Shown: positions 46,701 through 61,700, counted from the first letter of the stretch. The stretch: 64,000 bases of DNA from Acanthaster planci (GCF_001949145.1 NW_019091407.1:1560039-1624038); one strand, 5' to 3'. The notes: generated by a model not told the origin, from the sequence alone. Translations and numbers: made by a program.

Positions 46701-49700
46701 TTGGTTGCTGTGCTATTGATTTTCAAAGTGAGATTTGTGTTGGTTTGGAAAGGGGAGGGTTGAGTGAGTTGTGCAGTTTTATAGTAAATGCCGCTATAAA
46801 GCTGCAGAAACAGATGGGGGAATTGGTTGGTTTTTAGTAATCTCAAAAATAGTTTTGAGCTGAGTGTTTTTTGTTGAGCATCAGTTTTTGTGCACCTTTC
46901 ATTCCTCTCTCCCTCTCTCCGATGTTCTCATTCTCCCAGATCCGCCAAATCTCCCAGACTGGTCCCCAGAATATGAACCCAAGAAATCCAAGGGTGCTGC
47001 CATGGCATCTCCCATTCCCCTCAAGCCTACTCTTGCACGATCAGCCGGGCGGAGGGGACAGGGGCGGACCATTTTGGACCCATTGGACCGGAACCAGGCT
47101 TACAAGGGCATGGACGACATCGAAGATTTGGATCTGTATGCTGATGACTTTGAATTGTCAGACGAAGACAGTGAGCCAGACGTAAGTTTCCCTTACAGCA
47201 CATTTCTCTCTCAAATGAGAAAGGGATTGAAATGAAAATGATTCTTCCTTTCTTTCTTTTTTTTAACTTAACCCTAGTCCATTAGTGTCTTCCAAAGCCT
47301 TCGGGAGATTTTGAAGGAAATCCCGCCCAGTCGCTATCCACAGAGCATGATGTTCCTTAAAAATGGAGGTTTTTTAAAGGTGCAAAGAGTGTATCAGTTG
47401 TTTCCTGCTTAGTGAAAGATTTTGGAGGATTGCGGATGGTCCCTAGGAAAAGTGTCTTGGAAGTTACGGTTGGGTTAACTTAACACATGTTTCCGACAGG
47501 CATTCTAGAGTTGCACCAAACCAAATTAAAAGCCGATTTTGAATTAAGTACAACAAAAGTTTGATGTGGCGATCGTGTAATGTAATGAGTGCATAGTGTT
47601 GTGGTGGTAATCTACCTGTTCAAGATAAATTAGTCAAGCATGCAGTGTTCACATGTGCGCATGGTTGAAGCTGCCCAAAGGAATATATGCGATCACTGTG
47701 GCTAAGGCTGTCCACATGTGGTGGTATTGTTTACATATAGTCATGTGGGGTAGAAAAGGTCTGTACTGCTTCGTCACTCTTTAATGCTGTTATCCACTTT
47801 CTGTTCCAGGATTACGATGTGATTTTGGATAATTTTTGTCAAAGTTTCTGTGACTTCCTCTTTTTTTTTCAAAGAAATAATGTGTTGTGACAATTAATGT
47901 GAAATTGATCGGTTGTGAAGTACATGTACTTAAAGATGTGAAAGTCTAAAGCTGGCCAAATTTTGCACATATCCTGTGGCTCTGCTAGTGTTGCATAGCT
48001 CATGCAGAAGTTCACATCTTGTTAACATCTCACAGTCTCAAATTGCATGTGACTGGCCTGTGGAGGCTTATCACCTTGTAGGCTCATGTTCATGTCTGAT
48101 AATGCACCAGCATTGTGTATATGTAAGCACTGAGAAGTTGCTCAACCATGCACTCTGATTAAGAAAGGCCACAGAGGGCAGCTGGGAATGAGCAGGAGGA
48201 GAGTGTTTGGGCCTGAAGGTACTCAGATGTTATCCGCTCATCTGCTGTGATAAGTCAGTATTGAGGGGCCATGGAGCAGGATGTTTTTTTTCTCCTTGAA
48301 AAGCACCTTTGTGACTAGCTTAAACCTCAGTTCCATCTTTTCATTCTCATGTCTTTTCTCAAGATTTATGGTCATTTTTTGTGTCTATGCTATACTGCAT
48401 TTCAAAGGAAAACAGTGATGTGATCTCCGGCTAGGGCTTCACTGTCACTGCACCTTCGGCATTAAGGGTTGCTAGAATTTCTGTTTCTTACAGTGTTTTT
48501 CTCTTTGTAAATTGTTTGTGTTTGTTGTTTGGTTTGTTGGTAAGTAAGTAAGTACTGCAGCAGCCAGTCGGCGAAAATAACCCAACAGCAAATCTACTGG
48601 TACAAAGCCCCAGGACACCCTTAATTTCAGTTTGCCCTTTTTGCTTATGTCATACTGTAACAGCAGTAGCCACAATTGTTGAGCAACAGAGACTTTGACT
48701 CCTAAAATTACAGAGGGTCAGCGTGGCACAGTACAGGTGCATGTAGCTCTTTCTTCCCCTTCCACCTCTGCAACCTGGGTTCAAATCTCACCTGCATTCT
48801 TAGGTCAGCTGGTGAATTGGGTTCTCAGAACTTGCTTGATCCCATGGGCTTTCCTTGAATATTAATCAGTGTTACGTGCGGAGAACGCACGGCAGAAGAA
48901 AAATCAAAAGACGGGAACCAGGACACTAAAAATACAAGCAAAGAACAATAAAGGAACTAATTTGGAATAACATTTAATTATAAACTTAAATCAGCAAAGC
49001 AGTAAATTAAAACAAAGTACATGTAGATCTAGTGGTTTGCTGCAACTTAAACTTCTCATGCAAGAACACCGTGAATTTGAACAGTCAAAAGCATATAAGC
49101 AAATTATTTACATTAGCACAGCCCAGCATAAAAAAAGCATATTAATACGCAAAGAGGCAAATTATATTCCACCGAGTATAATTACCTCAACACAAGAGAG
49201 GAAGAAAATTAGGCCCCGCCCAGTCAGTGCCATGGCTAAAAGAGCGTGGTCGTCGGGCCAAGCACCTCCACACTCCGCGCCATAACAGCCCAGTTCAGAC
49301 AGGTACATGTAGGTCCGTGTCGATCCCCGAGATTCGGCTTCCACATGGAGCCATGACACTCCAGGGCCCACGGTCCCTCAGCGGTGTTAGCCTTGGCCAC
49401 GGTCCAGCGGTAAAGAGGAGAAGACGATGAGGAGGTGCTGACCCAACGCCGGCTATTTCGGAACGCACATGCTTAAAGCATATAGGCACTGACTGAGAGC
49501 GAAATCAATGACTACGGAGTCTTTTATAGGTTTTTTTTTTTGGAACATGCGTAAATTCCACACGTACCTTTTCAGGGAGACACAAAAGGATTTGGATCAA
49601 CTGGGATCGTAACATCAGGGATAAGATTATTCCGCTTTTGGGACTTTCAAAATTTGCTTTTGCAAATAAGTTCCACCTTTTTGGACTGCTGGATACGGCG

Positions 49701-52700
49701 ATTGTCGACTTAGAAATTCCGATATTTTAAACTTTTCCGACCCGTTTCATCAAGATAATTTTCAACTTCCAGGTATCAGATATGATATTATTGAGCCTCA
49801 ATTTGTTGTGAAATAAGATGAAATTGCATTTCTCGTTACTTGCTTTCCATGTGTCACGTAATTTTTATTTTGCCCTCAGAATATTAAAATCATGTTGACC
49901 ACGAAGGGCACAAATTTTGTACGTTCATGTGTAGTTTAGGCACACACTGTCAACCTACACACAGATCCGAACCAGTACCAGGCTAGAATTGGGAGATACC
50001 GGTAAGATAAAGCAACACATTCCATTGGCTCACCAAAACCAGTGCTGACCAATAACCATCTCTGTAGGAAATGTGTTTGTTTCCAGGTAACTGTCAGTTG
50101 TGACAATCGCTTTGATAGGCCTATTTTCATGACGTACATGTATCCTCATATAAGCTAATGACTTTTCCACTTTTCATGCGACGCAAAGCCACTGCGCCTG
50201 GAACCCTGAATACTTTCTGTGTGTTATCACAGAAAAACGTACCGTTGTGTGTGTTGTTTCCATCATCATGTCTGCCTGTAAAGACATCTTCCTCAAGAAG
50301 AAGGAAAAGTGAAGCTCATTGACAAAGGGATCAAAATTCCTGGCGATGGGAGTGGGTTGAGGCCAAAATAGGATTAGTGTTCTTGTCCAAATCTATTTGA
50401 AAATTGGCAAAACCTGGTAAGGCTGTAGTGTGATGTAATGTTAGAAATTAATTACGCTTTGTGGGGCAAAAATTCCTTAACAGCACATGGAGAATCGTTG
50501 AAATACAACAGCGAACTCTACACATGGAAAAACGAATTATCGTCTATTAGGTGCATGTATATGTGAACATAATCAACATGTATTTTGAAGCACATGACAA
50601 ACCATAAGTGATGAACAAAACGATGTGGTGGGTCTTTACATGTATAACACATATCAAGTTTACAAATAATAAACAGGTTAGGCCAGGTTTTTCAGAGTAT
50701 GGACTTTCACAAATGTTTCTGTTGTAAAATGTGTCCCAGAGGGGCCTAGCATTAGATTGCACCACAAATCATCTGAAGTTGAAAAATTTCCTGGGGCCTG
50801 CTTGCCGTAAAGGGCTTCGTGCTGGGCGCTCACAAATTTCAGCTTTTTTCATTTACCAAGAATCTCATCCCTGAGTAATCCAGGGTTTTTCCTCCCACCT
50901 CTAAATCTGAACATTTCTTGATTGTCTTTTTATAATTGTCACTTCCTCCTGTAATTTGTCCTGAATGTATCGTTGGATGAACAGAATTAAATAAAAGTAA
51001 AAACTCAATGAAATAAACAGAAATTAAACCAAAAGATGGCATCTCAATGTCTTCACACAGGTTGGTCAGATAAACATAATATTCTCTTTGTACATGCATG
51101 TTGTAGGCAATTTTTTTGTAAGTAAACTAACGTGCCGTTGAAGGTTGTCATGTTGCCCTCCTATGTAAAATGTAGCTGACCAGAAGTCTCATTGGAAGGT
51201 TAGGTCACTTTTCAGCTTCAGAAATGAAGAATTTCTCGAAATGAAACAAATTCAATGTTCCATGTACATTTTCTCTATGTGTTAAGTTTCTTAAAACATA
51301 GAGCTTCTTAAGTTTTCTTAAAACTTTCTTTTAGTACATAGGCAGTTTAATAGCAAGAGGTGTTCATAGTAAATTACATTACATTGGAAATTACCACTGG
51401 ATACTTGTACCTGCATGTAGTTGGTGCTTGTGGTTGAGTCATTAAGAAAATTCCACTAATGTACCCGGTACCTGTACATGCATTTTTTTTCCATAAAGCA
51501 AAATGCAGTACCACCAAGAAGGGATATAGCGGTACCAATATGTTGTGATCAAGAATTTTTTTCAAACATTCCGAACAGATGTTCAGGTAATTTGTCTGCA
51601 TTTGTCTACATACATGTACATGTATCTTGTAATGAATCTTGTTCCACAGTTAAAGACCTAAAGTCCATTTTCAATTTCATTGTGTATAGGCCTACCTGAA
51701 CATGTACTCTCCTGCCTACATGTACTGGTACACGTTCGGTTTTTGAAATGTCTGTGTATAAAATTTGTAAACATGTACACTAGTCAGATCTGCTTTAGAA
51801 GTGCCGTCTGCCATCACTTTGCAGGTGTCTACAAATGCAGTCGCTTATAAGCTAGAAAGTACATTGTATCTTCGGGCAATTGAACCAGCCAGTGATTTCA
51901 TTACTGACTGGGGGAAAACCTTGATTGACATCATCCGAGGCCATGGGATCACTTCAGTGTCTTGCAGCTGAAGTGTGAAGCTGCAAGTTGGCTTCAACCA
52001 GGGAAGCTCTGCATTATTGTCTTGGTTATTCCGTTTGTATGGGGCATGTGTGTTTTTTCAGTGCATGCGAGATGCATTTTAAATTGAGTGTTTAAGTGAA
52101 TGACTAGCTGGAGGATGTGTTGGATCAGTTGTTGCTTTCAGGAAGTGAAAGGGTGTTCAGAGATGGCTTTGTGGATGCAAGTGCACAAGACCATTTTTTT
52201 TCATTTATTGTGTTTAAGTGCAAATGTTTGTGCACCGACACAATGTATATTACAAAGGTAAAAATGTTGCCACTGTGTCTGTCTGTTGGAATGACACTTC
52301 CCTGAAGCTTAAATCCAAACGAAACCTTTTTATAACTGTTACGATATCCGTTTTATTATCCCTCATGTAAAACTTTCCAAATGAAGAACCAAGAGTGAGC
52401 ACTACTGTTTGTCTTTGTTAGATACTTGTGTAGCATGGGAAGCTTTTAAATTAAACATTTTTCCCCATCCCAGTTAAGTTCCTTGCAAAATGTACGGAGC
52501 AGTGCAGCCAAGAAGAGAGCGGAGAAGCTAGCATCTCGCGACCTGGACAGACACTGCCAGTCCAATAATAACCTGTCTTCAACAGTCTCCCCCTTGGACG
52601 AAAGCGGCTTCTTCAGTATGTTCTCCACCATGAACAGCAGCAAGATGGAGGATTCGCTGGAGAGGTATCCTGTCTCTAAGAAGAAAGGGTGAGTGATTTG

Positions 52701-55700
52701 TAGGGCAGCCACCAGTTGCGGAAGATGTCAGTTTCCAAGATTAAGTGATGCGCGGCTATGTCATTCAAACAGATGGTTACGAAATTAATATGTACCAGTA
52801 GCTCTTTGCTAAAACGGAAACCTTCCATTTAACGTATCATTCAGCAACTGACTACTTTGAGTGGGATGAACATGGAAATCTGTTAATTTTTTCTTCCTTT
52901 TAATACACAAAGTTGACAAATGGGAGCTCTCATTAAAGCCGTGTTTGCATTTGTGTTCATGTACTGGTACTCACCCCAAGGATATCATATTGTTTAGAAC
53001 CATTCCTTCATCCCGTCCTGATCAGTATGCTTTTAGTGTACATGTACATGAAGATCGCTCAGCCAGCGATAGACTGTATTGACATGCATGTGTCTCCAAT
53101 TGAAAGTGAGGTTAACTTTTCATTTTGGAACCTGAGAGTAAAAATATTAGCAATGAAATCGAAGTTCATTGCAAAGTAATGCCAGTTTTTCATTTTGAAT
53201 AATTCAAAATTTGTGATTAATTAAATCTCAACATTTTAAGCCACATTTAAACAAAAACTGAAAGTGCGGTTCGGACCTCGAAATAGCTTGGCACCTCCCA
53301 CCAGGTTGCACTGAATATGACAGATTCAGGGAGCACAATTTAAGAAAATGGCTTCTACGTGAGTAAGGTCTGTTGAATGCCCTTTACAGGGCACAAGGGA
53401 GACTGGCAGAGATTGACACCAACTGACCTAGCATTATCAATGCTAATATTACTCTGAAAATGAATGGTATTGTGTTTCCAAGTACGCCCACCATACATGC
53501 CCCTGTGCGTGTATGGATATCGTTAGTTCAAAGCAGTCTCTCCTTTGTCCAAGACAAGAAATGAATTGGGTTGATTGGCTTAAGCAAGGTTGTGCCGTTC
53601 GTGTTTTTGGTGCGCATTGCAATCATTTTTTTTTCAGGCAAGGACTAATCCAGCTTACATCTGTCTGCTGTGCATGTGATAAGAGTTGTTAATTTCATTT
53701 TCCACACCGTCGTTTCCTTTTGAGAAAGTTAAGAGAATGTCTGTGTTCTTGTAATAATGAAGGCCATTATGAAGTAGTTGTCATTTGCTACAAGACATTA
53801 GGTGACTTTGAATGTTCGCAGATTGAATGAATTGAAACCAAAATTAATTAACCCAGAAAAAAGGATGCTTAACATTACCTTATCATATAAAAAGGTTGCT
53901 GTTAGTAAGACCTGCTGAACATTCATTTTGTTGTTAATCTGACTCGACAGTCCTAGTATGGCTTGGTGATGTATTGAATGTTCTGTTCCACTGAGCTTCA
54001 CCTTGTTGAATACAGCATTCAGTTTTTCACCTCATGAAATAATTCCTTCCAGTGCGCTCATAAACTCGCTTTATACATGTATGTACATGTATAATATTAC
54101 CCTCTTGTGCTGTCTACTTTAAGGGTGGCAAGGCCAGTTTGGGACATTAGGAGAACATGTGTTGAGATTTTTGTTTAAAAAATAGATAATACTGAACTTA
54201 TCAGAGATATGGATGCCGCTTGTTTCTGTACAGAAACCCACTTATTCACTATCATAATATCATACTCATGATGGGGCATGTCATATTAACATTGGCATCA
54301 TTCATTCTCCACACAGGCTGAAGGCCAACTCTGATGTTCCCTTCAGCACAAAGCCCAGGATGGCCAGGTCTTCATCAGGCAAAGGCAGCCGCCGAAACTC
54401 CCTGGACCGGCCCGAGGACAGCCCAGACGCCGTCCCCTTTGAGTACAGCCCGTCGTCTGGTGTGACCTTCCGCCACAAGCCCACCTCAGATGTCAGCATC
54501 GTCGGCCAGGGCTATGGCAGCAACCGGACCAGCTCCCCGCCCATCCCAACACATGCCCACAAAGCACAGAATGGACAGGAGAGAAGGCGCCAACAAAAAG
54601 GTCAGTATGCCTTGTCTTGTACTTTGTGCATGTAGAATATCTCTGCTCTTCATTTATGTATTGATTCATGTGTTCGCAAAAGAAATTGTCCAGAGAGAAG
54701 TGGCAAAAGTTACCTATAAGTTCAATATAAGTGTAGATTATATACTTTTGTTGTGATGCATCAGTGCTATAGTCATGACCGTCACAAGACCCTTTGCAAG
54801 ACCATTCACAAGTAACAGGGTGAACAATGACAGTTTAGTTGCAGTTCATTGGAGTAGCTTGTGACTTGAATTCAGACTGCAGATCTTGTGATTGTCTTCT
54901 GGGGTTTTGTGCACGGTAATTGATTCATCGCATGAATCATTATCCATAACCTCAGAGACAAGGCAAAATATGTAGGGTTCCGTGTATGGCTTGAAATGAA
55001 TGTTTGGGAATGAAGGTTTGCTTGCTGAGCATTGTAAAAGCAAAACATTGGAATTACTGGAAAAATTTTTTGTGTTTTTCGTTCCCTTTTACTGATCAAA
55101 CGCTCATAGTCCTACTCATTTTAAATCTTCATTCTTGGGTGTATTTACTCTCTACATTCAAGTTTACCAGGGAATTTGGGAACAGCTCAACTGTACCAGT
55201 AGCTCTCAAACGGACCCAGTCTGTTTCCCCAACAGAATATTCATCCGACTTAAAACTTAACCCTAACCCTCCTCAATCCTTCACCTGTTGGAGGACTGAG
55301 GAGTGTTCGGGTTAATCAGGCAATGATGGAATAAATCTTTTGTAAAAGTTGGTACATTTCTGAGGCAGAGTACTGTTGTCCGCATGTGTTTTGTGTCCCT
55401 AGTAGAGCACTCAGACTGTACACATAAAAGAATCCTATGCAATGAGAAATGGATTTCTGTTCATGTTCTGTGTACCATAGGTCCTTTGCTGTCGCCTCTT
55501 TCCATGGCTTCGTTGCACCACACAGGAGGAATAGATGTCAGTGATCAGAACAACAGTGCCAGGGAGGACTTGGCCATCGTCATCGGCAAAAGTAAGCTAC
55601 ATGTACTGTGACTGCCCTTCTCTCTAGCTACTAACAATGATGGCGCAATGCCATTCACAGCTGCCAGAATCTGTTAGCAGAATGTAGGCCAAAACAAGTA

Positions 55701-58700
55701 AAGGCTAAAGATGTTAATTGGGATGCAAAAATGTAGTACCAATTTTAATTGCACACCTGTAAGCTGGTAGGGAAACTCAGGGTGATCACAGATCCTTCCG
55801 CTGTGTAGTTGTACAAAATAATATATCTCTTACTTTGTTTGAAGATGGGTGAATATCTGTTTGTCATTTCACTAATTTTGTACTGTCAGTTTGTTTCAGT
55901 CCTAGTAACCATGGTAGCCATGGTAGCTAGTGTTGTGTAATTCAGTTGGTAACAGACTGACAGATTGGAGGGATTTTCACAGTTTATCCTGTTCTATCAG
56001 ATGGTGGTAATAAGTAGTAATAAGACCTAAAGTCTGATGCTGTTTCTTTGGTTGAAGTGTCCCTCCATGCACATCAGAGACGTTTGTAAGGATCAGGAGA
56101 CTTGTTGCTATGGTAACAGACTGACACCTTTGTACCCCATTTTTTTGGTAAATATATGTATATAAGAAAATGCTCTAAAGTTGGAAAATGAAAAGTATTC
56201 ATACTTGAAATACATGTATATTGTGAAGATCTGGCCTTCCTCTCTGTTGATGTTGTTTTCAGCATCACTGCCTTCACAACATCACCCTGCATCAGTTGTA
56301 GTAAACAACAATTTTACATGTACATGTAAATCTAGGATGACATTTGTAGGGATATTCCCTATAATTTTGTTGTGTACATGTATACCACAACCCAGGTTCA
56401 AACCAACCAGCTCGTCTGTTTGAAACACTCGTCGCCTGTGGCTGATGCAAATCCTTTGGTTGAGGAATCTACTTTCAAATTCACCCAAAGTACAATGATT
56501 GTAAGATGCTTTGAAGTACATGTACTATGTACATGTACATTTAAATGTTTATAATTTACAGCAACATATTGTGCTTGACAGATAAAAGATCCCATTTTGC
56601 AGCATTGCAGCTGCAAATCTACATGTAATTAGGAAGAAGGGGGTATTTTAGGCCATCTGTTTTTGGACCAGCCAATTTCTGTCCAAATATTTCAAAACAA
56701 CATAACAAGCCTCGTGCTCCTAATGGCTCGCTGAGTGAGGTTCATTACAGATTTAAATGGTTTTTGTTACCAACCTTTCTTCTAGTTGACATGCTTTTGA
56801 GACTTTGTCTCGCACATACCAGATGAGTAACTTCATGTACATGTATAAGAGAAATCGGAGGACACTTTTATTGTTACGTTGGGCTTATGCGCCACCGACT
56901 TCCCCAAGTATCATATGTGCATGTACTCATGTATTTAAATTGCGTTACATTTTAATTTTTTAAAAAGTTTCATGTCTGGGCTTTCAAGGGTCTGCAGCTT
57001 TTTCATTTATTTGCAGTTCCCACTTGTGATGCAAAATGATTGAATGTCCTGCCAGTCACTCAAAAATCGTTATTGTGGCTGAGGGTCACAATGTGTGAGA
57101 TTGGCCATTGGTTTGTAACACCAGCTGAAATACTCGGGCATCGATGAAGGTCACCTGCCAACTTAGAGTAGTGCCTAAAGATTACTTTGTGTGGCTATAA
57201 ACGACCGTTAAATGGAATGATGAATTTTTGAAGGATTTTGAAAACGGAAAAAAATGATAGTCATGCCGGCCTAGCATCATCAACGTTGAAAAATGCCCCA
57301 GCACGAAGTGGTTAAGCTGTACAAAATGGACAGTGTAATACAGAACAATACAATACACAATTCAAACTGATTAACCAGTGGCATATGCCTGGAGTTGAAA
57401 ACGTTTACTTAAAACTGTGACCTAAGGGCCTCCAACTCCACTGGCAATAAAATAATTTATATCTGTTATAAAACAAAATAGATTTTTACAGCCATCTTGA
57501 AAAGAAAACTAACATTTTATTAACAAAATGATAGCTACAAGAAAAAAGTTAAAAGAGTACTATATTTGTTTAATACCAGCAAAAAATTAAACGATTACAC
57601 AGTACACAATTAAGAAAAATTACATTACACGTTAAAAGAAAAATTATTAAAAAACACTCAAGAAGTTACTAACGCAGAACACAAGAACAAGAAAAAATGT
57701 AGGAACCAAATAGAAGGAACCAAAAGGGAGATAGCAAACAAGATAATCCAGGATGAATCAGCAGTAAAAAATTATGAGTAAACTGTGAAGCACCTAAAAA
57801 AAGGAATAAAAAGTAAAACTAATCATCACTAAACAAACACGCACCGTCCAATTCATGGATGTCACATCTCAGCAAGTTGGCCCACTTCTGAAATGAAAGC
57901 TCAACCACCCCAGACCTCAGTGAATCAGAGAGTTCATCCCAATATCGTGGGAAAGTGTCCACCGCAGAACAGTGAAGTCTCTGTGTACGAGCTCTGAGGT
58001 GGTTGAACCTTACATTGCCAGCATGCCGACTGTTCACCGAGATGTACTGCCTGACAATATCGCATACAATGTTTTCATTGCGTACCGTAACTAATCACTA
58101 AAAACCTTGGTCTTGAGTTAAGGGAAGACCAGTTAAGACGTTTAAGTATCATCCTGGTGGCACGATACTGCACATTTTTAATTTTATTTACAAGTATTGC
58201 AGTGTAAAGGTGCCAAACAGGTTGGCCATATGCTAAAATTGGCAGGACTATATATACATGTACAGTACAAATGTTGATTGCCAAGACTTGGAACATGACC
58301 ATTCTAGACCAGTGACATTACAGGTATCCAGGACCACTCTTCACATGGTGTACGTGTACATGTATATGCCAATCACAGATATCGTTGTCTTTAAAAAAAA
58401 AATTACATCATCATATACATGTATGTTTTGAGCATTGTGCATTTTCTCATTAAGAATTGTCAAATTTTGCTTCATTTATGATTTGACATTTAGCCATTCA
58501 TTGGTACAATTCTGTGAGTGCTTGCGGTTGATCTGGACACAGTGATGATTTCACCAATCCAGGTCTCAATTGGTATCATACATTGGTTCTTTGGGACCAC
58601 CGTTAATTACTCATAGTCCTTGTGTTTTAAAGAACTGTCTCTCAGAAAAAAAGTTGATTCAAATAAAACATGAAAGATGCAGGTACATGTACCGGTATAT

Positions 58701-61700
58701 TTGAAGTCTGGAGATAAAATCATGTACCGTTACCAAATTAAAAACAAAAGCTGCCATTGGACAGCTGAGATCTGAGTAAAAACTGCCGCTCTAATGAGGT
58801 ACATGTACATGTACATGTACATGCATATGTACATGTACATTGTACAAGCACATGTACACGTATGCAATATGCACATGTACGTACTGGTACGTGTACATAA
58901 GATTTGGTAATACACAGCCTGAATCCACTTTAAACAGGAGAGGACTGTAAGATATACCGGTACTTGTACATGTCATGTGTAATGTCATCACAGTTACTGT
59001 TACTGTGATGAGGACAATGTTTGTGTCATGTACATGTAGCTGGTACAGACGCTTAAAATGTTCATGATTACATCACACAGGTAACAGGTCACGAAGGTTG
59101 GATAGAATTAGAAATATATGTATGTACATGTGTGCATTTACTTGTATGTGGGTATATCCATGGAGCCAGGGATGTGATAGTCCTAAAACAGCAGACAGGT
59201 GCACTCGTGTGAACTTGAGTGAGTTGGTGAGAAATATTGCTCTAAACCTCAGTCTGGTGTCGTTGCAGATGTTTTCAACGGCAAGAACACTGGCTCAGAC
59301 GCCTCACCAACGTCCAACTTGAGGAAGAAGAGTGACGCCAAGGAGGGTGGGGTCAAAGGTCGCCATTACACACGGAACTCCAGTTCGCCTGAGAGCGATG
59401 GCCAAGTGGAAAACGGGGAAGAGGTTTGTGCTTGTTTTTCCAATCAATTCCCTCAGTTCCCATATTTAACAGAATAAATTTGTAAAAATTGGGAAAAACT
59501 CCAGTATGCTTTAACAACAAAAAGGCCTTGTTTGTATATTTAACTTGGTTGGCTTCGCTACAATTTTGTGAATTTTATGGTCAGTTTTGTGAAATACTGT
59601 CATGCATGCAATACAAAGTGTGCCTGATGTTACATTGAAGAGCTGCTTGGAGTAGCATACAAAATTTACAGCATGAGCTTGACTTTCTAAGCAATAGCAA
59701 GGCATGTTCAAAAGACAGGGAAATTCATCAGGGGAATGGTAAACTTTGGAATAAATTTTAGCTGACAATGCTTTGAAATTTGCCCATCTTTTCAGCTGTT
59801 ATGTACTGTTTGAAGTAACCTTGTCCTTGCCTTGGACAATTTATAGGAGAAATGCCAGTAGCTGGAGTCATTGGCTGATATTGGGTTTAATTTGGAAAAG
59901 ATAAAAGAGAAACAGTTTTCTCACTGATAACAATGTGTATCTGAAAAATGTAAAGCTATTTTACACTGATTTTGTGCATCTTGTTGTTCAGTGCCATAGT
60001 CAAAATTACCAAGTCATATGCATGGTCAGAAAAAATGATGCAGAAATACAGGAAACGAATGATGGCTATAATAAGAAATTCAGTAGAACTCTCCAATGTG
60101 TCAGTAATGCAGAAAAGATGCCTGTATTATTTCAAAAGCCAATTCTGGATTCCCAATTCCAATTTTGAAATAAACATAATGCTCACATATGTGCATGCGT
60201 CACATGCCGCTTCCACCAACAAAGAATTGTGTCTTGTAAAGAACACCGTGTGAGTGTGTGTTTGCGCCTGCAGTAAATTGGCGTCACCCCGGATTAGTCT
60301 GCATGAATTCTCAGCATTAGTCTACACGGGAGAGATTTCTCAGCTTTTCAGCTGATTTCAGCTTTTTTTGTTTTGGATTTCAGCTTTTTTTCCTCACTGG
60401 CTGTGTTCAAAAGTATAGGAGATTTTCACAGCTCGGTTTCTTAATACCTTTTTTCAGCTGTTTTCAGCCATTTGTATCATTGGTCAATCTCACCCCTGAA
60501 TCTACAAGGGCACACATGTCCCACTTTTTGCAGGAAAACAAGGGTCAAACAGCACTAAGAATGTATTCTAATAATAGCTGTAAATGCCTGATGCACCTTT
60601 TCACACTTTTTTTCTGAGCTGGTTGTTTCTTTCGCCAGTCTCTTTTCCTCCATTGCACATTTCAGCTGTCTCCAAAACAGAAAGGATTTCGAGTGCTATA
60701 TGGGTAATCCCAGAAATTAGGGGTCCAAAAGTGTGACATTTTTGTCACCTTTGTTATTTGACATGGAGATATCATCGAAATTGATTTCAAACTATCGCTA
60801 TTTGTTTGGCAGGTAATTCACATTAATTCATCACTCTTGGAATTAAGAAAATGTGTTCTGAACTTACAAATCATATGTCAGATGTGACAGGAACACAAAA
60901 AAGGACCCTTAATTTCTGGAATTACCCACATTTTATAATAATATTTGGACTTGTGCCCAGAGGCAAATGGAATCATAACAAACATCCATCAGATGTCAAA
61001 ACAAAGCTGCCTGGAGCAAATTAAAGTCTAGCAAGAGAAATGGGAGCTGTGGTCTCCATCCTGTTGATGCAACAGACCTCATTTATCACCAGCAGGCAAA
61101 GCTGCCAGTAGCCTTGAGCTGCAATAAATAACTACCCATATTAACTTTTATTGATTTTTAATCGTGAATTCTTAAAAAAGGGAAATGTCACCTGCGTTGA
61201 TGAAGCAATATTTTTTCATTGGATTTGATAAATTGAAATTGTTAAATGTGACTTGCTGTGAAAAAATTCTTGAGTCGTGCAATTTATAGAAAGAGTGAAA
61301 TACAGTAAACTCCGACTAAGTCGGCATAGCGTAGCTCAACATATCTAAGTCAGCCTTTTGACAAAAGTCCTGATCGTCTGTAATGCATTTCCATTGAAAA
61401 TTTCATTTCTAAGTCTGGCATTTATAAGTCGTCATTTCGTATAAGTCAGCATGTTTTTCTCGGTCCCTTTTCCACAAAACCACAAAAATTTCTTTGTGTA
61501 AGTCAGCATAAAAAAAAATAGTGCTTCAGTATCAGTTTCCTTGCTGTGGTTGCCAAGAAGTGTCAGTTGGCAAGTCCCACACTGCTTGACTGATGTCTGT
61601 TTATTAGCAGCGCAGGCCGTGGTTGATAATCAGCCAGCATGAGTACATCAATACCAGTAACCCCTCTGGTGCTACATGTACATGCATGCGCTCTGTCCAT

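Larger units (their letters stand above)
42709..46939 (+). other. TOGARAM1 intron 5
   Basis: Holds the hAT-like transposase relic (43527-45460) and the long hairpin at 45534-45658. 45700-46900 shows ACATGTAC motifs only. Confidence 0.65.
55592..59268 (+). other. TOGARAM1 intron 10
   Basis: Contains an RFX-like X-box (56104-56117), a LINE 3' fragment (57819-58302, minus strand) and a dense ACATGTAC cluster (58799-58900). Confidence 0.6.

Noticed and set aside
55255-55275. Telomere-like CCCTAACCCT stretch
   Set aside because: Only about two units; too short to mean anything.
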